Shown here: positions 7,121 to 13,537 of the stretch, piece after piece
Numbering within the stretch: the first letter of the stretch is position 1
How the letters are laid out: the number at the start of each line of letters is the position of its first letter
Virus record (IMG/VR): IMGVR_UViG_3300020411_003820
Coordinates: 20,284-84,283 of that record
DNA: 64,000 bases
Direction: 5' to 3' (one strand)
DNA from: a virus
Made by a program: the position numbers and the translations under genes
The notes under the pieces: generated by a model
What the model was told of the DNA's origin: nothing
Seen by the model: only the letters and a program-made list of their open reading frames with translations
Databases searched by the model: none

Positions 7121-8059
7121 CTACACTGCTGACAACAAATCTAGCAATAAATAGTTGTCTCTGTCGATAAAAGATGCATTTCTTTTTCGTTCGTCAAATA
7201 CATCTTTTGGCATGGCGCCTACGTCCTCAAACCCTGAAATATTAATTTTGTATACTTCCACGTCGTAACGCAGTAGCATCTCAATAATCCTACGCTCTTT
7301 GTCAGCAGCATCGGGGTCAAGCGCGACGTAGACAGGGGTGTCGTTTCGTACAATCTCTCGTAATAATTTGGACCCTGACCGTAGGGTTGAACCCAATATA
7401 GGAACAGCATTTCCGGCGACCAATGCATCAAAAACTCCTTCAACAATAGTTAGATCTGAATTCCAGTCAATAAATAGCTCATTAAACACAATGTCCTTGG
7501 ACACTCTCGGGTTTTTATATTTATATGAGTCACCCGAGTAAGACCTTGCAATAAAGTAGCTACAATCGCCATTGTGATTGAATGACGGTATAACAATTCT
7601 ATTGCGATATTCTCCACTAAAACAAAAGCCAATCTTCCATCTCAATATATCTTGTTTGCTAACACCACGTTTCTGTAAATATTTCACTGCATATGTGGCC
7701 GTAGCTGGCATGTCTGTAGCACAAAGACTTATAAATTCATCCGGGAGTTGTACTTTCTCTTCGCTTCGCTCATGCTCGCGGTCCATAAATAAGTCAGCGA
7801 ATCTTTCAAGATCGGGACGATCTGTAACTTGGTCCCATTTTTGTAATTGGATATAGGAACCAAAACGCCTAATAGCACGACGAATGCTACGACCGCGATA
7901 ATCACAAATCCAACACTTAAAAGCATTTTTGGCCAAATTAATAGAGAATTTACGTTTGTGATGACCGCATGCCGGGCACGTGAAAAGTAATTCTTCGCCC
8001 TTGTCTGCGTAGTTCCCAAACGTTTCATGTAATACCTTTTTTGCTTCTTTCTTGTTCAT
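7121..8059 (-). CDS. DNA primase, zinc ribbon plus TOPRIM
   Basis: A 312-residue DnaG-type phage primase that makes RNA primers for lagging-strand synthesis. The N-terminal zinc ribbon has Cys28, Cys31, Cys49 and Cys52 (CPACG and CWICD). A core segment (about 120-200) contains NRIVIPSF, typical of the region before TOPRIM. The TOPRIM catalytic residues are Glu207 in IVEGVFDA and Asp248/Asp250 in ALDPD. Length is short compared with bacterial DnaG because the helicase-binding C-terminal domain is missing, as is usual for T4-like and other phage primases. It is the first gene after a strong promoter and terminator pair (8073-8130) and begins the operon 8059 to 4821. Confidence 0.93.
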   Translation of the reverse strand: MNKKEAKKVLHETFGNYADKGEELLFTCPACGHHKRKFSINLAKNAFKCWICDYRGRSIRRAIRRFGSYIQLQKWDQVTDRPDLERFADLFMDREHERSEEKVQLPDEFISLCATDMPATATYAVKYLQKRGVSKQDILRWKIGFCFSGEYRNRIVIPSFNHNGDCSYFIARSYSGDSYKYKNPRVSKDIVFNELFIDWNSDLTIVEGVFDALVAGNAVPILGSTLRSGSKLLREIVRNDTPVYVALDPDAADKERRIIEMLLRYDVEVYKINISGFEDVGAMPKDVFDERKRNASFIDRDNYLLLDLLSAV

Positions 8060-8072
8060 AACCCCTCAAGTA

Positions 8073-8101
8073 ATAATAACACAGGAAGCAAGTCGTGTCA
8101 A
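8073..8101 (-). promoter_or_regulatory. Sigma70-like promoter for the primase operon
   Basis: On the minus strand, TTGACA (8096-8101) is followed by 17 bases and TATTAT (8073-8078). Transcription should start near 8066, giving a very short leader with a GAGGGG ribosome site before the primase ATG at 8059. The -35 begins directly after the T-run of the Hsp20 terminator. Confidence 0.75.
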
Positions 8102-8130
8102 GAAAAAAATGCTCCCCTAAAAAGGGGAGC
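8102..8130 (-). terminator. Intrinsic terminator after hsp20
   Basis: On the minus strand, GCTCCCC and GGGGAGC pair around a six-base loop (8111-8130), a perfect 7-bp G/C-rich stem, followed by a T-rich run ATTTTTTTCT (8101-8110). The hairpin starts 7 bases after the hsp20 stop. This is a classical Rho-independent terminator and the clearest one in the window. Confidence 0.9.
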
Positions 8131-8137
8131 AATTAAA

Positions 8138-8623
8138 TTACTTGATTTCTATCTTACGTACCACAGGTTCAGCATTTGTTGGTACTAATTTCGGAATTGT
8201 AATCGTCAATACGCCATTTTCGTGCTTTCCAATAATTCCATGCTGATCTAGATTATCGTCTAATCTAAAAGATCTAGCGAACGCTGATCGCTTGAGTTCT
8301 CGCTTCACATACTGTGAATCTTCAACCTCTTGTCTCTGGTTGCTAGCTCCCTTGATTGTCAAGACGCCGTCTACAATTTCGACGTCCACATTTTCTTTAG
8401 CAAGGCCCGGGATGGCCGCTTCGATCTCAACTTTATCATCAAAATTCAAAACATTGCATTTTGGGTACGAGCCTTGTATGAAAAAGTCGTTACCAAATTC
8501 TTGATGAAGTGTTGGAAACATATCACCAAGCATAGTGTTGAACAATTCGTCAAACGGTGTTAAGAATTCCCTTTTTGAAATATTGCGTGCGGGAAACGCA
8601 GGTCTGCGAATAATACTTGTCAT
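8138..8623 (-). CDS. Small heat-shock protein, Hsp20/alpha-crystallin
   Basis: A 161-residue holdase chaperone. The N-terminal 50 residues are variable and Phe-rich; residues about 53-155 are the alpha-crystallin domain, with VEIEAAIPGLAKENVDVEI, SQYVKRELKRSAFARSFRL and the family hallmark NGVLTITIPK near the end. Hsp20 genes are known in cyanophages and other marine myoviruses, where a role in virion protein folding has been proposed. The ATG at 8623 has a strong AAAGGAG ribosome site. Its 5' leader can form two hairpins (see 8634-8683). The gene is bounded by its own weak promoter and a strong terminator, so it seems to be expressed as a single-gene unit or as the end of the FKBP unit. Confidence 0.95.
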   Translation of the reverse strand: MTSIIRRPAFPARNISKREFLTPFDELFNTMLGDMFPTLHQEFGNDFFIQGSYPKCNVLNFDDKVEIEAAIPGLAKENVDVEIVDGVLTIKGASNQRQEVEDSQYVKRELKRSAFARSFRLDDNLDQHGIIGKHENGVLTITIPKLVPTNAEPVVRKIEIK

Positions 8624-8633
8624 TTTATTTCTC

Positions 8634-8716
8634 CTTTATCAATGATAGTATAAAGTTGCAAACAGGCGCATTGCTCTGCTTGCACTATAAATATAGCCTT
8701 AAATCGTTAAAATCAA
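8634..8716 (-). promoter_or_regulatory. hsp20 leader: weak promoter and two hairpins near the ribosome site
   Basis: On the minus strand, a weak promoter TTGATT (8711-8716), 17 bases, TATTTA (8688-8693) precedes an inverted repeat GCAAGCAG/CTGTTTGC (8676-8683 and 8658-8665, 7 of 8 pairs, 10-base loop). A second hairpin, CTTTAT/ATAAAG (8650-8655 and 8634-8639), has a 10-base loop and its 3' arm covers part of the AAAGGAG ribosome site. The inverted repeats are exact reading; a regulatory role, for example as an RNA thermometer, is inference. Confidence 0.4.
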
Positions 8717-8728
8717 AATAAATTCAAA

Positions 8729-9340
8729 CTATTGTGCACTGAGTGCTTCGATAATTTGAGCTTTTGTTGACCGAGTATTAACAGGTAGTCCGCGAGATTT
8801 TGCAACTTGCAATAGTTCAGCCTTGCGCATAGACGCGTTCCAATCAGACATCACAATTTCTTGTTCAGGATAAGGATCTTGGTCAATAACCTCTGGTTCC
8901 TCAGTTATCTCTTCAACATCCATTGCAACTAACTCAATATCAAAAGTTAGGTGTTCACCAGCAAGAGGATGATTTAAATCCAATACAACTTCATCATCAT
9001 CAAAATCCTCAATACTAGCTAAGAATTTTCCTTGCGGTCCGTTGCCTTGTACAGTACCACCGACTTCGAATTCAAAATCAGGCGGAAAGGCGCCGCGTGG
9101 CACAGCTTGTCTCGCGTCAGGGTCGCGATGGCCATATGCATCAGCGGGTTGTAAAGTGACCTGCTTTGTCTGCCCAATAGACATTCCTAGAATTGCATCC
9201 ACAAATCCGGGAATCATATCAGTTACGCCCATTTGAAATTGCAACGGAACGCCGCGCAATCTCGAATTATCAAATTCAGTACCATCCTGCAAGGTACCTG
9301 TATAATGAACACTTACGTGGTGTCCCATTTGTACTTTCAT
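8729..9340 (-). CDS. FKBP/SlyD-type prolyl isomerase with SAP-like tail
   Basis: A 203-residue peptidyl-prolyl cis-trans isomerase. The FKBP core is seen in VSVHYTGTLQDGTEFDNS, MIPGFVDAILGMSIGQTKQV and HPLAGEHLTFDIELVAM, with an inserted-in-flap segment as in SlyD (about residues 70-125). The start is placed at 9340 because an AGGAGA site lies 5 bases upstream and the domain starts at once; an upstream in-frame ATG at 9394 lies inside the promoter. After an acidic linker, the last 35 residues (KAELLQVAKSRGL...STKAQIIEAL) look like a SAP/Rho-N helix-turn-helix DNA- or RNA-binding motif, which is not part of ordinary FKBPs. It is preceded by its own promoter. Confidence 0.9.
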   Translation of the reverse strand: MKVQMGHHVSVHYTGTLQDGTEFDNSRLRGVPLQFQMGVTDMIPGFVDAILGMSIGQTKQVTLQPADAYGHRDPDARQAVPRGAFPPDFEFEVGGTVQGNGPQGKFLASIEDFDDDEVVLDLNHPLAGEHLTFDIELVAMDVEEITEEPEVIDQDPYPEQEIVMSDWNASMRKAELLQVAKSRGLPVNTRSTKAQIIEALSAQ

Positions 9341-9374
9341 TTTTTCTCCTATAGATGAAAAGTCATCAATGTTT

Positions 9375-9402
9375 ATTATAACGTATTTTTTCAATACGTC
9401 AA
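9375..9402 (-). promoter_or_regulatory. Promoter for the FKBP gene with palindrome in the spacer
   Basis: On the minus strand, TTGACG (9397-9402) is followed by 16 bases and a consensus TATAAT (9375-9380). The spacer is almost filled by the perfect palindrome ACGTATT-GAAAA-AATACGT (9381-9399), which overlaps the end of the -35 and touches the -10. There is no T-run after it, so it looks more like a repressor site than a terminator for the resolvase gene. Confidence 0.65.
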
Positions 9403-9406
9403 GTCT

Positions 9407-9967
9407 TTAATTAGTATTTTTTAAATTATATCCTGCTAATGCAACAATAATAGCGTCAGCACGATCATATGATTCGGGCTTGGGGTTGCCATTTTTTGTA
9501 TATTCTATCTTAAACGCAGGTTCATTGTCAAGTAAATGTTGCAAAACAACTTGTTTTGCCTTTTGTCCTCTTGGGACTTTAATACCAGCGGATTTTCTTG
9601 CTGAGCTAGCACCAATAAACTCTGGTCTTATTTCAAATAATTCATACACCAGCCACGATACAATACCATTAAATCGTGTAAGTGTGGATAATGTTTTGGC
9701 AGACGATTTGCCGCCCATAAACATATGCAAAGATTGTTCAATATATATGTGTTCTATGGGAAATGGCGAATTTCCTACATTAAGGGCTCCTTCGTTATCG
9801 CATTGATACATTTCGTACAAATCTAGCAAACGTTCTTTCATTGCAATGGTCTTATCAAATATGTTTTTATATTTTCTCAAGTCAATAGAGTCGTAATACA
9901 CAATTTGTCCGTCTGCAACAACAGCAAAACCGGTAATACTTGTTGATATATCAATGCCCAAAATCAT
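9407..9967 (-). CDS. RuvC-like Holliday-junction resolvase
   Basis: A 186-residue RNase H-fold nuclease. The four acidic residues of RuvC are visible: Asp6 in LGIDIS, Glu77 in YIEQS, and Asp168 and Asp171 in DRADAIIVAL. A phage-type RuvC resolves or debranches recombination intermediates before packaging, the job done by endonuclease VII (gp49) in T4. It is the last gene of the virion block and lies 12 bases after the upstream gene's stop. No Shine-Dalgarno sequence precedes the ATG at 9967; instead the sequence is TATAATATTATAATG. Family assignment rests on the motif set and the length, both of which fit. Confidence 0.85.
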   Translation of the reverse strand: MILGIDISTSITGFAVVADGQIVYYDSIDLRKYKNIFDKTIAMKERLLDLYEMYQCDNEGALNVGNSPFPIEHIYIEQSLHMFMGGKSSAKTLSTLTRFNGIVSWLVYELFEIRPEFIGASSARKSAGIKVPRGQKAKQVVLQHLLDNEPAFKIEYTKNGNPKPESYDRADAIIVALAGYNLKNTN

Positions 9968-9979
9968 TATAATATTATA

Positions 9980-11311
9980 CTATATATCCAATTTAATTTT
10001 AAACGAATATCCATCTTCTTCGTTTTTTAATATTGGGTTGGCTAAGGTTGCCAAACCGAGTAATTTTCTATTTTTATCATAAATAGCAATTCTTGAAATA
10101 TAAACTTGTCTTTTATAATCTGCATCGTGCCCATGAAAGCTTGAACTTACAACATTCGCTATAAGTCTATCTGGGTTCTCTTCGTATATGAACGAACTAG
10201 TTGTAGATAAAATTTTATTTTGGCCCTGCTGTATGTAAGTTGGGTTATTAGAAATGTTAACCTTGCCTTTTGGAGCATGTGCAAACATTGTAATTACTTG
10301 GGTGTCTGTTTGTCCTCTAAATGAAATTTCAAAAGCTGCTCTGTTGAGGTTACCACCAGATGTAATTCCATCTTTGCAACCAGCGCCAAAATAAAGCCAT
10401 CGTGGTGAACGATTTTCAAAAGCGCCTGACTCCTTGTACAATCTTATAGCTGGGGCGCCATCGCCTATAATCCAAGAACCTGTTAACATAATAAAGCCTT
10501 CGTTGTATAAAACAACGCCAGCAACAGAGCCAGAACCGGGACTACCATGGGGCCCTACTTGAATTAATTCACCGTTTTGTTTAACGTCTTGTAGCTCACC
10601 AATTAATGAGCCGGTATAATTCCATTTTAATGAGACACTGCCGGGATCAATTTTAGTGCCATAAAAGATTGATGGTATAGAAATTAAATTTATCGACTGA
10701 TTATCTTTGTTCCAACCCGTGCGCTCTGGCAGCAAAACATTGCTAGAGTTATATCCAGCAGGTCTAGTGCTGGCTGTAATTGCGTAATGCTCGCTCATAG
10801 CATGAAGAAACTGTAGGCGATTACGCAAAGCAAAATATCTTGGGTTAACCGCTGGTCCTTTGTTTGGAAGAGTTTCACCAGTCTCTTCGTTGTATATTGT
10901 ATCTCTCTGCGAAGCTGTGTGAAAATAATCTCTCGATATAGAGGCAGATAATGGGTAGTGATGTGTCATAATATCACCAAAAACAAAATCTGACGAGTAT
11001 GCGGTTGAGCTTACCGTAGAAAAAGCGGCACCGGCAGATTGCTTTGTGATAAAAGGGTATATACTTTTAGCTGGAGTAAAGGGATTGCCCGGTTCTCCCG
11101 CAATCCCCTGATCTATAATTCTATCAATATTATACTCAAAAAGGCTAATGTGTCCGGGAGGAACAACTCTAACATAAGTCGCTCTAGAACCCGATAAAGG
11201 AGGTTCGTCATTATAAAAAACATCGCCATTATAGATAAGAAATTTTACGCGAGGGAAAGCCCTCATCGTATTTTGTATAATATCTTTTTCGCCAAACTTT
11301 TTGAGGGACAT
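9980..11311 (-). CDS. Virion/tail-associated protein, paralogue of 11321-12457
   Basis: A 443-residue protein of unknown function, probably a tail or baseplate appendage. Its last 180 residues align by eye with the neighbouring protein: FEISFRGQTDTQVITMF and NNPTYI in the middle and the end ISRIAIYDKNRKLLGLATLA...FKIKLDI match CSISFNNTTE, TNPTYL and ITTIGMYNTAGELLATAKLS...LRVRLDY there. The composition (Ser, Thr, Gly, Asn; few Cys) is typical of beta-rich phage fibres. There is no signal peptide or membrane segment. The ATG at 11311 follows the upstream stop by 9 bases. No enzymatic motif is visible. Confidence 0.75.
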   Translation of the reverse strand: MSLKKFGEKDIIQNTMRAFPRVKFLIYNGDVFYNDEPPLSGSRATYVRVVPPGHISLFEYNIDRIIDQGIAGEPGNPFTPAKSIYPFITKQSAGAAFSTVSSTAYSSDFVFGDIMTHHYPLSASISRDYFHTASQRDTIYNEETGETLPNKGPAVNPRYFALRNRLQFLHAMSEHYAITASTRPAGYNSSNVLLPERTGWNKDNQSINLISIPSIFYGTKIDPGSVSLKWNYTGSLIGELQDVKQNGELIQVGPHGSPGSGSVAGVVLYNEGFIMLTGSWIIGDGAPAIRLYKESGAFENRSPRWLYFGAGCKDGITSGGNLNRAAFEISFRGQTDTQVITMFAHAPKGKVNISNNPTYIQQGQNKILSTTSSFIYEENPDRLIANVVSSSFHGHDADYKRQVYISRIAIYDKNRKLLGLATLANPILKNEEDGYSFKIKLDI

Positions 11312-11320
11312 CCCGACCCC

Positions 11321-12457
11321 CTAATAATCCAGTCTCACGCGAAGAGTCAATTCGTTTGTAGGATCTTTACGTAATGGTTCTGACAGCTTTGCGGTTGCTA
11401 ATAGTTCGCCAGCGGTGTTGTACATACCAATAGTTGTAATATATGCTATTGGGCTATCACTTGCAATGTTTTTAACGCGGATTTGGGCTCCGCTAAGATA
11501 CGTTGGATTAGTACTGTAATTATAACGATTCCAAGGAACACGGCAGAAATAAATGTTAGAATTAATTTCAGTTGTGTTGTTGAAAGAAATGCTGCATATT
11601 CTGTGTCTAAGTGCATTACATGAAGCTGTTATTGCACTGCCAGTAAAACAACCTTGGACGTACTTTTGATTAGCACCCAAATCACCTACTTGATCCGAGA
11701 AGCACTCGGTACCACGTGGTGTCGAGTTGCCGGCGCTTTGTGACGCATATTGAAAAATAGATGAACTAAGAACTACAACACCTGCTTGGTAGAAAATATT
11801 ACCACAGCGGCCGCCAGTAATTCCATCCCTCTCTTTCATCAAAGTAGCTAAAGGTCCATCTTCCACGCGAAGCAATCCCATGTCTCCACCTAAGTGTGTA
11901 ACAGTGCCTCCATTGTCGGATGCACTTGAATCAGTGATAGTGACTGTCGCACCGGCATTATAGGCATCTTGGAAGGAACCAGTAGCAATTGTAATGCTAA
12001 ACGTACCTTTCTTAATTTGATCCTTAGTTAAAAGTCTTGAGAAATTAATGAAAAATACTTCTTTCATTGGGCGTTTTGCTGTAATGTCTTTTTGAATGTC
12101 AGGCTCAAATTTATGAATTCCGTCTGCTTGTGAAGACTCGTACCCCATGAGAGTTTGAGCCATCATGTTATACATATTGATTTTTTTCGCATTTTGGACT
12201 GCAGCTGAAGATGAAAAAGATGATTCTTCGTCGTATCCAACAGCAATATCAAAAAGATGATTAGCTGAAGAACTTAAATATGGGTAGTCGTACACAGCTT
12301 GAAACTGTCCGTGACTAAAATTTTTAATGTTTTCTTCGATATAAGAACCGGTCGCAAACTTATATATTGTGCCAGTTAGCGGGATAGCTTCGTGCAGCAA
12401 TGTTTTTGTTGAAACAATATCCTTATTTAAATTAAAGGGTTGAAATTGATTAGGCAT
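11321..12457 (-). CDS. Virion/tail-associated protein, paralogue of 9980-11311
   Basis: A 378-residue beta-rich, Ser/Thr/Asn-rich protein. The C-terminal third (from CSISFNNTTE to LRVRLDY) corresponds to the same region of the 443-residue neighbour, while the first 200 residues differ, so the two share a C-terminal module and vary in front of it. The N-terminal part includes KDITAKRPMKEVFFINFSRL and a long middle of GAT and SSA-rich loops. An ATTCTCC stretch (GGAGAAT on the minus strand) precedes the ATG at 12457. It is most likely a structural part of the tail tip or fibres, judged by position in the virion block. Confidence 0.75.
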   Translation of the reverse strand: MPNQFQPFNLNKDIVSTKTLLHEAIPLTGTIYKFATGSYIEENIKNFSHGQFQAVYDYPYLSSSANHLFDIAVGYDEESSFSSSAAVQNAKKINMYNMMAQTLMGYESSQADGIHKFEPDIQKDITAKRPMKEVFFINFSRLLTKDQIKKGTFSITIATGSFQDAYNAGATVTITDSSASDNGGTVTHLGGDMGLLRVEDGPLATLMKERDGITGGRCGNIFYQAGVVVLSSSIFQYASQSAGNSTPRGTECFSDQVGDLGANQKYVQGCFTGSAITASCNALRHRICSISFNNTTEINSNIYFCRVPWNRYNYSTNPTYLSGAQIRVKNIASDSPIAYITTIGMYNTAGELLATAKLSEPLRKDPTNELTLRVRLDY

Positions 12458-12471
12458 TTAAATTCTCCATT

Positions 12472-13500
12472 TTATACTACTTTCCTAATAAACCGGATCG
12501 GGACCTGCAATTGAACACCAGACGTTTTTCCAACGATATACACAATAGTATCTATATAATCGTATGTATTTCCGTCACCAAATAGATTTTGTCCCGTTTT
12601 TCCATAAAGTGCATATTTTGCTGATTTTGATCTAATATCCGAAATAGGTATAAACATAACCATTGAGATGACGCCCGGAGGTCCGTTAATTACTGAAAAG
12701 TCTAGAAAATCTACATTTTCATTTTCATCAGAGGCTATTTGAGATACCTTAGACGGGATAATTGCTGTTTTATAATGTTTTAATCCCATACGATTACCAG
12801 ATGCTACAACTGCTGAACTGGCCGGCTGTAATTCAAGCTTAGCTGTACCATTAGTAAGACTCCAGGTTGACGTTGATGGATCTAGTGTGCGGACACGGGT
12901 ACAAAATCTTGTATCAACATTTACATCAAAGTTTGAATCAATAAGATTGTTGGCTTCAACAAAATTAGCTTGATTGGATAAGTCTACTGTGCGTGGTGGA
13001 TTAGCATTTGACGAACTAATACCTGTTTCAATGTGGATGGCCTGCGCGTTACTAAAGCCACGTTGGTAAAATTGTCCTCCACCTTTTCCATTCAAAGAAA
13101 AAGCTTTTTTCAAAGCAGTAGAGGTTGTTGAGTTAACAGAAACGTAGTATACAGAACCAGTTGATTGCAGTACTCCTACACCAGAAGTAGTTATTGATTT
13201 ATCTAAAATTCTAGCTGTTGGCATATATAGTAGGTTTAAATTACCATTAAAGCTAGCAAGTCCGTAATTGATGTTAGCGTTTGATGTTGCAAATGCTTCC
13301 AAAATAGGTGTTTGCAAAATTTCTAGATCGTAATATGCCGAGCCAGAAGGGTGATCTTTGTTATACAAGCGATAATCAATCTCGTCATCGCCTAGTGCAA
13401 ATTGTGTAATCCTGAATGTTCCTTCTGACATCCTTTTGCGCCCAACATCAGTCAATACTGCATCAAGAATGATGTCTCCGCTGTTATCTAAAAAAGCCAT
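12472..13500 (-). CDS. Conserved virion protein (MAFLDNSGDIILDAVLT type)
   Basis: A 342-residue protein. The opening MAFLDNSGDIILDAVLTD, then GRKRMSEGTFRITQFALGDDE, is an N-terminal domain I recognise as recurring in structural proteins of marine T4-like phages, although I know no assigned function. The remainder is beta-rich with many Ser/Thr/Asn residues and ends in VQLQVPIRFIRKVV. The N-terminal domain probably attaches to the tail or baseplate and the rest projects outward. A strong GGAGAGAGGAAA ribosome site lies before the ATG at 13500. The 37-base gap upstream holds only that site. Confidence 0.75.
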   Translation of the reverse strand: MAFLDNSGDIILDAVLTDVGRKRMSEGTFRITQFALGDDEIDYRLYNKDHPSGSAYYDLEILQTPILEAFATSNANINYGLASFNGNLNLLYMPTARILDKSITTSGVGVLQSTGSVYYVSVNSTTSTALKKAFSLNGKGGGQFYQRGFSNAQAIHIETGISSSNANPPRTVDLSNQANFVEANNLIDSNFDVNVDTRFCTRVRTLDPSTSTWSLTNGTAKLELQPASSAVVASGNRMGLKHYKTAIIPSKVSQIASDENENVDFLDFSVINGPPGVISMVMFIPISDIRSKSAKYALYGKTGQNLFGDGNTYDYIDTIVYIVGKTSGVQLQVPIRFIRKVV

Positions 13501-13537
13501 TTATTTCCTCTCTCCTTCATAAATAGTTTAAAAATGT

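Noticed and set aside
8686-8693. TATAAATA, a T4 late-promoter match, on the plus strand
   Set aside because: It points away from every supported gene; no plus-strand gene follows, so it is probably chance AT-rich sequence in the hsp20 leader.
9341-9394. Longer N-terminus for the FKBP protein
   Set aside because: It overlaps the promoter and its palindrome; the strong ribosome site supports 9340.
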